Notes: generated from the letters alone by a model not told the origin. 64,000 nt of DNA from Tragulus kanchil (GCA_022376925.1 JAIOJX010000024.1:168485608-168549607); one strand, 5' to 3'. Counted from the first letter of the stretch, positions 24,531-35,444 are shown. Translations and numbers: made by a program.

Positions 24531-26306
24531 GTCCACTGACAGATGAATGGATAAAGCAGCTGTGGTATGGATATACAATGAAATATTACTCAGCCATAAA
24601 AAGGAAAGCATCTGAGTCAGTCCTAATGAGGTGGATGAACCTAGAGTCTATTATAGAGTGAAATAAGTCAGAATGATAAAGATAAATATCGTATACTAAC
24701 ACATATATGGAATCTAGAAAGACGGCACTGATGAATATATGGAGGGCAGAAGTGGAGAAAAAGACATAGAGAACAGACTTGTGGACATTGCGTGGAGGGA
24801 GGAGTTGGCGAGATAATTGGAAAGAGTAACATGGAAACTTACATTACCGTATGTAAAATAGATAACCAATGGAATTTGCTGTAAGATTCAGGGAACTCAA
24901 ACGGCGGCTGTGTAATAACCTAGAGGGGTGGGATGGGGAGGGAGACGGGTAGGAAAGTTCAAGAGGGAGGGGACAGGACTTGCCTGGTGGTCCAGTGGGT
25001 AAACAGTCCGCCTTGCAGTACAAGGGGCACCGGTTTGGTCCCTGGCCCAGGAAGATCCCATGTGCTGCGGAGCAGCTGGACCAGCATGTCCAATTATGAG
25101 CCAGCACTCTGGAGCACATGCGGCCAGAGCCGGTGCTCTGCAACGAGAGGCCACTGCAATGGGAAGCCCACACATGCCAAAGAATTAAGAAAAAGATAAA
25201 TGAAAATAAATATAAACAAAAGAAGCAAGATGGGGCGACATGGAAATATGCTCAGTGTCGGTCATTACTAGAGAAATGCAAATTAAAACTACAATGAGGT
25301 ATCATCTCACATCAATCAGAATGGCCATCATCAGAAAGTCTACAAACAATAAATGTTGGAGAAGGTGTGGAGAAAAGGGAACCCTCTTGCACTACTGCTG
25401 GGAATGTAAATTGATACAGCCACTATGTAAGACAGTACAGAGATTTCTTAAAAATCTAGGAATAAAACCACCATATGACCCAACAATCCCACTACTAATC
25501 ACATACCCTGAGGAAACCAAAATTGAAAAAGACACATGTAATCCATTGTTCACTGCAGCACTATTTACAATAGCTAGAACATGGAAGCAACCTAGATGTC
25601 CACTGACAGATGAATGGATAAAGCAGCTGTGGTATGGATATACAATGAAATATTACTCAGCCATAAAAAGGAAAGCATCTGAGTCAGTCCTAATGAGGTG
25701 GATGAACCTAGAGTCTATTATAGAGTGAAATAAGTCAGAATGATAAAGATAAATATCGTATACTAACACATATATGGAATCTAGAAAGACGGCACTGATG
25801 AATATATGGAGGGCAGAAGTGGAGAAAAAGACATAGAGAACAGACTTGTGGACATTGCGTGGAGGGAGGAGTTGGCGAGATAATTGGAAAGAGTAACATG
25901 GAAACTTACATTACCGTATGTAAAATAGATAACCAATGGAATTTGCTGTAAGATTCAGGGAACTCAAACGGCGGCTGTGTAATAACCTAGAGGGGTGGGA
26001 TGGGGAGGGAGACGGGTAGGAAAGTTCAAGAGGGAGGGGACAGGACTTGCCTGGTGGTCCAGTGGGTAAACAGTCCGCCTTGCAGTACAAGGGGCACCGG
26101 TTTGGTCCCTGGCCCAGGAAGATCCCATGTGCTGCGGAGCAGCTGGACCAGCATGTCCAATTATGAGCCAGCACTCTGGAGCACATGCGGCCAGAGCCGG
26201 TGCTCTGCAACGAGAGGCCACTGCAATGGGAAGCCCACACATGCCAAAGAATTAAAAAAAAAAAAAGATAAATGAAAATAAATATAAACAAAAGAAGCAA
26301 GATGGG
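24171..26306 (+). repeat. Direct duplication 7 (offset 1068 bp), L1 3' end plus SINE
   Basis: Copy A is 24171-25238 and copy B is 25239-26306, abutting. Copy A starts inside copy B of duplication 6, so the C-terminal segment of ORF2 is present three times (from about 23080, 24171 and 25239). Copy differences include GGGG versus GGGGG (25222 versus 26303) and a longer A-run in copy B. Confidence 0.97.
24976..25238 (+). mobile_element. tRNA-derived SINE with extended tail in the L1 3'UTR (duplicate at 26043-26305)
   Basis: It has a head GGACTTGCCTGGTGGTCCAG, a B-box region GGTTTGGTCCC, body motifs (CCAATTATGAGCCAGC, GGCCAGAGCCGGTGCTC), and a tail 'ataaacaaaagaagcaagat'. It is inserted into the 3'UTR of the L1, which resumes with 'catgttgatgtttagcagaa' at about 26310 in copy B. 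Confidence 0.88.
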
Positions 26307-26349
26307 GGCGACATGTTGATGTTTAGCAGAAAACAACAAATCTCTTTAA

Positions 26350-26534
26350 AAAAAAAACTTTTTTAATTAAAAAAGGATACACAACCTAAGAGTTGAGAAT
26401 TATATTTTATCTGATGAACTTTCTGAGGACCTCAAGACTGGCAGGCAGCCTCTCAGACAGCTCTCAGGGACTGCTCTGGAGAGGTGAGGGAGAAATCAGA
26501 AGCTTTGCAACAAAGACCACATAATCAGAACATT
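26350..26534 (+). repeat. Unclassified interspersed repeat, LTR-like
   Basis: The order 'cacaacctaagagttgagaa', 'tgaactttctgaggacctca', 'ggcagcctctcagacagctc' and 'actgctctggagaggtgagg' is one I associate with a dispersed ruminant repeat, possibly an ERV-type LTR. I cannot name it. Confidence 0.4.
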
Positions 26535-26544
26535 AAAAGATTAC

Positions 26545-26785
26545 CATCATGGGTAAGGACACCGCCTTGCAGTGCAAGGGGCGCCGGTTCGATCCCTGGC
26601 CTGGGAAGATCCCACGTGTCGCAGAGCAGCTGGACCGATGTGTCCAATGACCCAGCCGGAGCTCTGGAGCACAAGCGCCCAGAGCCGGCGCTCAGCAACG
26701 ACAGAGGCCACCGCGATGGGAGGCCCACAGGAGCCAAAGAACAAAGATGAATGAAAGACCAATAGAAGTGACCTCCCCCCTCAAA
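26545..26785 (+). mobile_element. tRNA-derived SINE with extended tail, 5'-truncated
   Basis: The 10-bp target-site duplication AAAAGATTAC flanks it at 26535-26544 and 26786-26795. The first part of the tRNA head is missing (it starts at GGGTAAGGACACCGCC), but the B box GGTTCGATCCC, the body and the tail GAAAGACCAATAGAAGTGAC are intact. Because the tail lies inside the target-site duplications, it is a true part of the SINE. Confidence 0.92.
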
Positions 26786-26795
26786 AAAAGATTAC

Positions 26796-27170
26796 TGTCA
26801 ACTAAACAACAAGTTAATGAACTGAGCACTTTCCCATGTACAGGAGACGCAATAGTGTAGGCACACTGAAAGTACGGTTTCCTAAGCAGCCCAGTTACCT
26901 AGGACCAGTATTCCGGTTCTTTCCCACCCGGAGTCCCCTCGTGGGTCTCGGCAGGGGTGACTACAGCGGCAGAGGACGCGGCGGCAGCAGTTCAGCCACC
27001 TCTGTCCTATGTTCCGGAGGGGCAACATCTTCTGTTTACCGATATGGCAGGCAACAGCTTTCATTCAGTCTTCTATGCTTCTTCTGTATTCCTAAAATTC
27101 CTCTTTACTTAGGTAATTTGTTTCTTGATTTGTTCCATTTAACTCTGAACACATATTTATAGCAAGATGA
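26796..27170. promoter_or_regulatory. Intron 1 stretch with a CpG-rich patch (about 26900-27030)
   Basis: A short patch with CGGCAGAGGACGCGGCGGC lies in otherwise AT-rich sequence. A 108-codon plus-strand frame (26836-27162) has an Arg/Gly/Ser-rich stretch but no recognisable domain or splice context. It could be an intragenic CpG cluster; function unknown. Confidence 0.25.
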
Positions 27171-27300
27171 CTGTTGGGGATTCAAGTCAAAAAACGTCTA
27201 CCGAGCACTTAGTGTGGATCAGGCACTTGGTACCACATGATGGGAAACTAGCAGGGTTTCTATCATGTAAAGTTTACATTTCACCAGGGGAGAAGGAGAG
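27171..27300 (+). mobile_element. Possible ancient interspersed repeat (MIR/L2 age class)
   Basis: The order 'taccgagcacttagtgtgga', 'tcaggcacttggtaccaca' and 'tttcaccaggggagaaggag' resembles widespread old mammalian repeats. Family not assigned. Confidence 0.4.
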
Positions 27301-27740
27301 GTGGAGGGTAAGTTTTTGTTTTTATATTTCTTAATTTACAAAGAAGGCTTCAGATTCTCATTAAAAATCACACACAAAATACATCTATCTGCACTCACAC
27401 AGAAAACTCCACTAAGCCAATTAAAAAACAAATACAGAGGTTTACATAAAATAGACATCACAAAGAATAAAAGGAACACGTGTGTAATCACCACTTCAGA
27501 AAGACAGCATTTCCAGCAGTCCAAAACACCACAAGTCCCTTCAAAAGTATACTTCTCTTCCGCAAACAGAGTTAGCACGACCCTGACTTTTCTGGGAAAC
27601 CACTCTTGCTTTTCTTTGTAGTTTTTCTACTTTCACATGCATACCTAAATAATACAGTTTAATTTTGCCAGCCCTCTGAACTTTGTATACATGAATTCTT
27701 TTCTTTTGTATACATGAACTCTTTTTGTAGCATGCACTCT
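27301..27740. other. Intron 1 stretch without recognised elements
   Basis: AT-rich and unique-looking. The 106-codon frame at 27301-27621 shows no similarity that I recognise. Confidence 0.45.
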
Positions 27741-30540
27741 TTTATTTTGCTCTTTTCATGAACATTTGGTCAGAGGGAAACACACGAGAAGTGAAAAGCA
27801 AGGGAGAAAGGGAAAGGTAAACCCAACTAAATGCAGAGTTCCAAAGAATATCAAGGAGAGACAAGAAGGTCTTCTTCCATGAACACTGCATAAAAATAGA
27901 GGAAAACAACAGAAAGGAAAAAATCAGAGATCTCTTCAGGAAAATTGGAAATATCAAGGGGACATTTCACTCAAAAGATGGGCACAATAAAGGACAGAAA
28001 TGATAAAGACCTAGTAGAAGCAGAAGAGATCAAGAAGAGATGGAAAGAATATTCGGAAGCACTGTACAAAAAAGATCTTAATGAACTGGACAGCCACGGT
28101 GGTCTGGTCAGTGCCCAGAGTCAGACATTCTGGAGTGTGAAGTCAAGGGCACCTTAGGAAGCACTGGTCTCAATAAAGCTAACGGATGCAAAAGAGTTTC
28201 AGGAGAACTATTCAAAACCCTGAAAGATGATGCTATCAAAGTGTTGCGCTCACTCTGTCAGCAAATCTAGAAGACCCAGCAGTGGCCACAGGACTGGAAA
28301 AGGTCAGTCCTCCTCTCAGTTCCCAAGAAGGGTAACACTAAAGAATGTTCAAAGCATCGGACAGTTGCACTCATCTCCCACGCTAGTAAGGTGATGCTTA
28401 AAATCTTGCATGCTAGGCTTCAGCATTCCGCAAACCAAGACACTCCAGACATCCAAGATGGGTTTACAAAAGGCAGAGGAACCAGAAATCAAATTGCCAA
28501 CATTCACTAGAGACAGCAAAGGAATTCTGGAAAAAAATCTACCTGTTTCATAGCCTACACTAAAGCCTTTGACTGCATGGACCATAACAAACTATGGAAC
28601 CCTCTTAAATAGAAGGAAATACCAGAACAGCTTACCTGTCTCCTACGAAACCTGTGTGTGGGTCAAGAAACAACAGTCAGAACCCTGCATGCAACACCTG
28701 ATTGGTTCAGGACTGAGAAAGGAGCATGACATGGCTGTCTGCCGTCGCCCTGTTTATTTAACTTCTGCACTGGGCACATCATGAGAAATGCCGGCTGGAT
28801 GAGTTACAACCTGGAACCAAGGGAGGCAGGAGAAACACAAACAGCCTCAGAATGTGGACACCACTCTGATGGCAGAAAGCAAAGAGGAACGAAAGAACCT
28901 CCTGAGGAGGGTGAAGGAGGAGTGAAAAACCTGGCTTAAAAGCAAATATTCAAAAAAACCAAGATCCTTGGCATCCAGCAGCACTCGTTCATGGCAAACA
29001 GAAGGGAAAAGGTGGAAACAGTGACAGATTTCCTCTTCTGGGACTGTAAAATCACTGAGGATGGTGACTGCAGTCATGAAATCGGAAGTCAAGGGCACCT
29101 TAGGAAGCACTGGTCTCAATAAAGCTAACGGATGCAAAAGAGTTTCAGGAGAACTATTCAAAACCCTGAAAGATGATGCTATCAAAGTGTTGCGCTCACT
29201 CTGTCAGCAAATCTAGAAGACCCAGCAGTGGCCACAGGACTGGAAAAGGTCAGTCCTCCTCTCAGTTCCCAAGAAGGGTAACACTAAAGAATGTTCAAAG
29301 CATCGGACAGTTGCACTCATCTCCCACGCTAGTAAGGTGATGCTTAAAATCTTGCATGCTAGGCTTCAGCATTCCGCAAACCAAGACACTCCAGACATCC
29401 AAGATGGGTTTACAAAAGGCAGAGGAACCAGAAATCAAATTGCCAACATTCACTAGAGACAGCAAAGGAATTCTGGAAAAAAATCTACCTGTTTCATAGC
29501 CTACACTAAAGCCTTTGACTGCATGGACCATAACAAACTATGGAACCCTCTTAAATAGAAGGAAATACCAGAACAGCTTACCTGTCTCCTACGAAACCTG
29601 TGTGTGGGTCAAGAAACAACAGTCAGAACCCTGCATGCAACACCTGATTGGTTCAGGACTGAGAAAGGAGCATGACATGGCTGTCTGCCGTCGCCCTGTT
29701 TATTTAACTTCTGCACTGGGCACATCATGAGAAATGCCGGCTGGATGAGTTACAACCTGGAACCAAGGGAGGCAGGAGAAACACAAACAGCCTCAGAATG
29801 TGGACACCACTCTGATGGCAGAAAGCAAAGAGGAACGAAAGAACCTCCTGAGGAGGGTGAAGGAGGAGTGAAAAACCTGGCTTAAAAGCAAATATTCAAA
29901 AAAACCAAGATCCTTGGCATCCAGCAGCACTCGTTCATGGCAAACAGAAGGGAAAAGGTGGAAACAGTGACAGATTTCCTCTTCTGGGACTGTAAAATCA
30001 CTGAGGATGGTGACTGCAGTCATGAAATCGGAAGACAACCACTTCTTGGCAGGAGGTCTATGACAAACCTAGACAGAGTGATGAAAAGCAGAGACATCAC
30101 TATGGCAACAAAGGTCCATCTGGTCAAGGCAATTATCTTCTCAGAGCCTTAAGCTCAAGGCTGAGCACCAAAGAATTGATGCCTTTGCACTGTGGTGTTG
30201 GAGAAGACTCCTGAGAGTCCCTGGCACTGCAAGGAGATCAAACCAGTCACTCCTAAAGGAAATCAACCCTGACTATTGATTGGAAGGGCTGATGCTGAAG
30301 CTGAAGCTCCAATACTTTGGCCGCCTGATGCGAAGAGACAACTCAATGGGAAAGTCCCTGAGGCTTGGGAAGATTGAGGGCAGAAGGAGCAGAAGGCATC
30401 AGAGGATGAAATGGCTGGACGGCATCACTGAGTCAATGGACATGATTCTGAGCAAGCTCCGGGAGGTGGTGAGGAACAGGGAAGCCTGGCGTGCTGCCGT
30501 CCACGGGGTCGCAAACAGCTGTACGTGACCGGGCAACTGA
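27741..30540 (+). mobile_element. BovB (RTE) LINE, long 5'-truncated copy with one internal duplication
   Basis: It reads from the pre-RT region (KDRNDKDLVEAEEIKKRWKE) through the reverse transcriptase to the C-terminal segment [20 protein letters not shown] and [13 protein letters not shown] near 30280-30500, and ends in the BovB terminus (...TGACCGGGCAACTGAA). Many stops and shifts make it non-functional. Its apparent length includes one 946-bp block duplication. After collapsing this it is about 1.85 kb. Confidence 0.92.
28141..30032 (+). repeat. Direct duplication 8 (offset 946 bp), inside BovB
   Basis: Copy A is 28141-29086 and copy B is 29087-30032, abutting, both wholly within the BovB reverse transcriptase region. 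The open frames in the two copies are the same. The join sits at AGTCAAGGGC. Confidence 0.97.
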
Positions 30541-31500
30541 ACCACAACAAATCAATGATACAGGTACCTGCGATTCATTCACTTTCATTACTTACTAATA
30601 TTGCCCTTTATGTATCACCATGTATCCATTCTAATGTCCCTGAAGAGCCCGCATATTAGACACCACGTTGCTCTAAAAATCAAATGAGAATGCTACTGTG
30701 AACATTCTTGTAGTAATATCCTGCATATTATATGTATTTCCCTAGTATATATATACAGAACAAGAACTGATAGATCGTACAGTATATGTATCTTGAATTT
30801 CGGTATATAATGATAAAACACTTTCCAAAGTAGCTGTATGAAATAATAGTCCCTAGCAATGTATAAGAATTCCCATTCCTGGTAATGGGATGATATTCTT
30901 GTCATCACCAGACATGTCAAATTAATCTTTTGCAAATGTGGTAGGTATGCAATGGCATTTCCTAATTTCAACTTGCATTTCTGATTCCTACTAAGGAAAA
31001 TTCCCTTTTCATATGTCTATTAGTCATCTAAATGTTCTCTTTTTTGTGACATACTTGTTCAACACTTTTATCTACTTCTTCAGAAGCTCTCAATTCTTTT
31101 CTTATTGATTTGTATGTATTTTTATATTCTGTATACTAAACTTTTGTCAAATATATGTGATGCAATTTATCTTGTCCAAGTCCATGGGCTGCATTTTCCC
31201 TCATACTTAGATTCCAGTTATGCATTTTGGGCAGGAACATCACAGAAATATGGCCACCTTCCCACTGCTTTGTACTAAGAGGCACATTTGTCTGTTTGTC
31301 CCGTCTCTAGTGATGTTAACTTCAGTCAGTTGATATTAGGGGTATCTGCCAAGTTTCTCCTCTATAAAGCTATTGTTTATCCTCTCTAATTAATAAGTAT
31401 CTTACAGGAAGATCTTTTCAGGTTATATGAATATCTTGTTACTTATCAAACCTTTACCCACTAAGTTTAGCATTCCTTGGATGACTGACTAATCAGTTAT
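30541..31500 (-). mobile_element. Ancient L1 3' region, antisense
   Basis: AT-rich sequence with old-L1 antisense 3' phrases such as 'ccaaagtagctgtatgaaat', 'aggtatgcaatggcatttcc', 'ctcaattcttttcttattga' and 'tatactaaacttttgtcaaa'. Highly diverged; boundaries approximate. Confidence 0.6.
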
Positions 31501-31611
31501 TACTATTAAATATCATGGCTGCTGAATGGTAATTTTCTAATTCCATCATTTCATTATGTATTAGCTGGCCTTCTTCTGAAAGAGTTTTGGTTCTTTTTTT
31601 CCCCATGTTGA

Positions 31612-31708
31612 GCAGCGAATGGGATTTTAGTTCCCTGAACAGGCATGAAACCCATGCACCTGGCAGTGACAGCACGCAGTCCTAACCACTGAACCACCGG
31701 GAATCTCC
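31612..31708 (-). mobile_element. CHR-type SINE head fragment (duplicate at 32704-32800)
   Basis: The minus-strand order 'gagattcccggtggttcagt', 'ggttaggactgcgtgctgtc', 'cctgttcagggaactaaaat' marks a truncated CHR SINE. Confidence 0.85.
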
Positions 31709-32021
31709 TCTTACTTTATTTTAATTGAAGCGTACTTGGTTTATCATGTTGTAAATGATGTACCGTGTTCTGGTGTAGAGTAAAGTGATTCAGTTATACA
31801 GACATACATTCTTCTTCATATAATTTTTCATGAAAGCTTATTAGAAGGCACTGAATGTCCCATACTGTACAGTAGGACCCTGAGAGCTGTCTGTTTCATA
31901 CATAGTAGTGTGTATATGTTAATCCCAAACTCCTAATTTATCCCTTCCCCAAGCTTTCCTATTGATTTTGTACTTTTTAAGATCATGGATTCACCCTCCT
32001 TCAAAGGGTGACATTCCACTT
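31709..32021 (-). mobile_element. L1 3'UTR fragment, antisense (duplicate at 32801-33113)
   Basis: The plus-strand text runs 'gtaaagtgattcagttatac', 'catactgtacagtaggaccc' and 'aatcccaaactcctaattta', which is the usual antisense reading of ruminant L1 3' sequence. Confidence 0.75.
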
Positions 32022-32030
32022 CTATCACTT

Positions 32031-32364
32031 TCTTTTTTTTTTTTAAAGATTTATTTATTTATTTATTTAGGGCGGGGGTCCGGTTGGGGAGGGAAGGGAG
32101 CAGGCGGGCCACTTCTATTGGTCTTTCGTTTCTCTATGTTCATCCGTCTTTGTTCTTTGGCTCCTGTGGGCCTCCCATCGCGGTGGCGTCTGTCATTGTA
32201 GAGCGCCGGCTCTGGGCGCATGCGCTCCAGAACTCCGGCTCGGTGATTGGACACATCGGTCCAGCCGCTCCGCGGCACGTGGAATCTTCCCAGGCCAGGG
32301 CTCGAACCGGCGCCCCTTGCACTGCAAGGCGGTGTCCTTACCCACTGGACCACCAGGGGAAGCC
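32031..32364 (-). mobile_element. tRNA-derived SINE with long tail, complete (duplicate at 33123-33456)
   Basis: The 9-bp target-site duplication CTATCACTT lies at 32022-32030 and 32365-32373. On the minus strand the head is GGGCTTCCCCTGGTGGTCCA, with a B box GGTTCGAGCCC. The tail is the fullest seen: ACCAATAGAAGTGGCCCGCC, then a C-rich segment and (AAAT)n before the poly(A). The total length is about 334 bp. A perfect GCGCATGCGC palindrome lies at 32216-32225. Confidence 0.92.
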
Positions 32365-32373
32365 CTATCACTT

Positions 32374-32703
32374 ATTTTCATAGTCCAGTTTCCCCAGACG
32401 TGGCCAGTAGGAACCCTTCAAGCTAGCCCTGCATTCTTTTGACATGTGCTCATCATCATTCAAACAATTCCTTACTTTCCGGCATAAGAGCTTCCAGGCT
32501 CCATCTAGGCTTATCATCCAACCTAGAACCAGCTGTTTCTCCAAGAAATGCTGTTTCCTTTCAGTGGAGAATGGCATTTAGAAACCAAAATCTTGATGCC
32601 AGTCATGTTTCTGCTACTGGAGCACCAACTGCATCTAGTCCCTCTCAGCTGACAGATGAGGAAACAGGTGTGTCTGTGTGTGTGCTCATGTGTGCACGTG
32701 TTT
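32374..32703. other. Unique intron sequence (duplicate at 33466-33795)
   Basis: No recognised element. A short TG-rich run at the right end (about 32665-32705) borders the duplication join. Confidence 0.5.
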
Positions 32704-33795
32704 GCAGCGAATGGGATTTTAGTTCCCTGAACAGGCATGAAACCCATGCACCTGGCAGTGACAGCACGCAGTCCTAACCACTGAACCACCGGGAATCTCC
32801 TCTTACTTTATTTTAATTGAAGCGTACTTGGTTTATCATGTTGTAAATGATGTACCGTGTTCTGGTGTAGAGTAAAGTGATTCAGTTATACAGACATACA
32901 TTCTTCTTCATATAATTTTTCATGAAAGCTTATTAGAAGGCACTGAATGTCCCATACTGTACAGTAGGACCCTGAGAGCTGTCTGTTTCATACATAGTAG
33001 TGTGTATATGTTAATCCCAAACTCCTAATTTATCCCTTCCCCAAGCTTTCCTATTGATTTTGTACTTTTTAAGATCATGGATTCACCCTCCTTCAAAGGG
33101 TGACATTCCACTTCTATCACTTTCTTTTTTTTTTTTAAAGATTTATTTATTTATTTATTTAGGGCGGGGGTCCGGTTGGGGAGGGAAGGGAGCAGGCGGG
33201 CCACTTCTATTGGTCTTTCGTTTCTCTATGTTCATCCGTCTTTGTTCTTTGGCTCCTGTGGGCCTCCCATCGCGGTGGCGTCTGTCATTGTAGAGCGCCG
33301 GCTCTGGGCGCATGCGCTCCAGAACTCCGGCTCGGTGATTGGACACATCGGTCCAGCCGCTCCGCGGCACGTGGAATCTTCCCAGGCCAGGGCTCGAACC
33401 GGCGCCCCTTGCACTGCAAGGCGGTGTCCTTACCCACTGGACCACCAGGGGAAGCCCTATCACTTATTTTCATAGTCCAGTTTCCCCAGACGTGGCCAGT
33501 AGGAACCCTTCAAGCTAGCCCTGCATTCTTTTGACATGTGCTCATCATCATTCAAACAATTCCTTACTTTCCGGCATAAGAGCTTCCAGGCTCCATCTAG
33601 GCTTATCATCCAACCTAGAACCAGCTGTTTCTCCAAGAAATGCTGTTTCCTTTCAGTGGAGAATGGCATTTAGAAACCAAAATCTTGATGCCAGTCATGT
33701 TTCTGCTACTGGAGCACCAACTGCATCTAGTCCCTCTCAGCTGACAGATGAGGAAACAGGTGTGTCTGTCTGTGTGCTCATGTGTGCACGTGTTT

Positions 33796-34060
33796 GCAGT
33801 CGTACGCACATGTGTACATGGGTGTAGGCACCCACATACATTCTCAGCTCTCCACTGAAAGGTGCAGAGGCAATGTCCAGGACATGCGTCCATCCCTGCC
33901 ACGTCTATGCATCTCTATAGCTATGCATCCTTGTTCTCTCCCTCTCTTGCTCTCTAAATAAATATATATATACATAGATTTACACATTATAAACATATAT
34001 ATATATATGAATATACACATATACATATAAGGTCCCACTACTACTTGTGATTATATCCAC
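33796..34060. repeat. TG-rich and AT-rich simple sequence
   Basis: A CA/TG-rich tract is followed by alternating TA runs (33955-34030, for example 'atatatatatat'). Confidence 0.75.
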
Positions 34061-34425
34061 CAGGATTCATTCTAGCCTTCCTACATTCTGTATTTTTAAC
34101 TCCCTTCTTCAATAATGAGAAAGTTGGTTCACATCATAAATAAATTTATTTATCTATAATTGCGGTATATTTGGGGCTATAAGAAATATTTTGCAGCTTG
34201 AAGGTCATGAGTAAGTTTTTCTATACTGCCTTCTAAACTCTGTATTGTTCTGTCTTTCATATAGATCTGTAACCTACCTGGAATTCACTTTTGTGTATGG
34301 GGTGAGACAGAGGCCCAGTCTCATTTCTTTCCTATGGAGATAAGAAAATACCCCAGCACTACCAGCTGAGAAGATCAACCCCTCTATCCTATTCTACCAG
34401 GTCATAGGCGACATAAATCAAGCAC
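34061..34425 (-). mobile_element. Old L1-like sequence, antisense
   Basis: Phrases such as 'gatctgtaacctacctggaa' and 'tcacttttgtgtatggggtg' are typical of antisense L1M-class sequence. Boundaries uncertain. Confidence 0.5.
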
Positions 34426-34429
34426 CAGC

Positions 34430-34560
34430 CGGGAATTCCCCGGTGGCTCCGTGGTTAAGACTCTGTGCTTCCCCTGCAGGGGGCGCAGGCTTCAATTCCT
34501 GACAAGGAACCATCACCCCACGTGCAGCACAGCACGGTCAGCAACAACAACAAACTCAAG
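34430..34560 (+). mobile_element. CHR-type SINE (duplicate at about 35560-35690)
   Basis: The head reads GGGAATTCCCCGGTGGCTCC, then 'gtggttaagactctgtgctt', a B-box-like 'ggcttcaattcctgac' and an (AAC)n-type end. The duplicate has one fewer C and G in two homopolymers. Confidence 0.85.
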
Positions 34561-35444
34561 CATCAATACATGTGCAAGTCTGTTTCTGGTGCTGTGTTTT
34601 GCTACTGGACTGTTATTTAGGCCACCACCACACTACCTCAGTGAATACAACTTCATAAACCTTGAGCTAGTACAAGTCCTCTCATCTTAAAAAAGTCTTA
34701 CCTCTTCTTGGCCCTTGTCGTCACGTTCGTTGATTTCTCCTTTTATTATTTCCTGACTTCCGCATTCCTTGAATTTGTTTGCTCTCCTTTTTCTAACTGG
34801 TTAAGATGGAAGCTTGTACTACTGATCTGAGATACTCCTATTTCTAGGAGCATTTTTGTAACAGCCACTTTAACACCTTTGCGTGCTAATTTCAAAATCT
34901 GTGTCTTTGATTATCTTTTCCCATGGAAGAATTTCATAGCTCTTTGTATGCTGAGTAATGTTGCATTGTACGCTAGGCTCTTTAAAATACTGTTTCATGA
35001 GTCACAATATTTAGGTTTTGTGTAAATTCTATAGAGGCTGTCAATTCAGCTGGCAGTCTGCTTATTTGGGTTTATGCCAAAAGTTCTGACCAGTCTTCTA
35101 TAGGTTGTAATTTCAGTGTGAGTTCCATTTTCAAAGGCCTCGCAGTGCTATCTGGATGCAACCTGTGTATGGGCAACAGGTGGTCAGTATACAGTAAGAG
35201 CTGGGGACCCTGGAGTCCAGATTCCAGAGGCTTTTATTCTGCCATTTTAGGTATGATCTGTGCATGTGCTGTCCAGGGATGAGCGCGGAAGTTTATAAAA
35301 AAAGTTTAATGGGTTTTTCTTCCAAGGCCTTCCCTTTTTGTGATTTCTCTGGTACTTTCTTGCTTTGCTAGGGCTCCCCTCGGATGTTTTCTGGCTGGAA
35401 AATTGAGACTTCAGTCACCCTGCTCTCTGCTTCCCACGACTGTA
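34561..35444 (-). mobile_element. Ancient L1 fragment, antisense (duplicate at about 35690-36568)
   Basis: The series 'gagtaatgttgcattgtacg', 'gtgtaaattctatagaggct', 'tcagctggcagtctgcttat' and 'ccattttcaaaggcctcgca' matches the antisense 5'-region phrases of old L1M elements. Confidence 0.6.

Larger units (their letters stand above)
18662..24661 (+). pseudogene. L1 ORF2 remnant (endonuclease and reverse transcriptase)
   Basis: The first piece (18662-19288) shows the apurinic-endonuclease-like fold motifs ITLNISGLN, QETHF and GDFNTPL. Later pieces show reverse transcriptase: NPFMIKKK-like and KAFHKI around 21600-21650, FADDM at about 21908-21922 (the catalytic F-A-D-D box), KYLGINL at about 22110, WKHKRPQTTKAVLRKKNGAGG near 22345, and the cysteine-bearing C-terminal region ([18 protein letters not shown]). 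Stops and frameshifts are scattered throughout. The 6.0-kb span becomes about 3.8 kb (about 1260 codons) after removal of the two duplications within it, which matches a normal L1 ORF2. Confidence 0.92.
17100..26349 (+). mobile_element. Near full-length decayed L1 LINE, inflated by three block duplications and a SINE
   Basis: A 5'UTR-like GC-richer leader (about 17.1-17.7 kb) is followed by an ORF1 remnant (17722-18430), an ORF2 remnant (18662-24661) and a 3'UTR ending about 26349 in an A-rich tail, with a tRNA-derived SINE inserted in the 3'UTR. The span is 9.25 kb. Subtracting the three direct duplications (1119, 1089 and 1068 bp) and the SINE leaves about 5.7 kb, close to an intact L1. Both reading frames contain many stop codons and frameshifts, so the element is dead. 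The 5' boundary is approximate. Confidence 0.9.
31612..33795 (+). repeat. Direct duplication 9 (offset 1092 bp)
   Basis: Copy A is 31612-32703 and copy B is 32704-33795, abutting. It contains a CHR fragment, an L1 3'UTR piece, one complete SINE and unique sequence. At the join, copy A ends in GTGTTTGCAGCG whereas copy B continues GTGTTTGCAGTCG. Confidence 0.97.

Noticed and set aside
26836..27162. 108-codon plus-strand frame with Arg-Gly-Ser-rich stretch as a possible exon
   Set aside because: No splice sites with a compatible frame, no known domain, and it lies antisense in an intron. The GC-rich patch alone explains the open frame.
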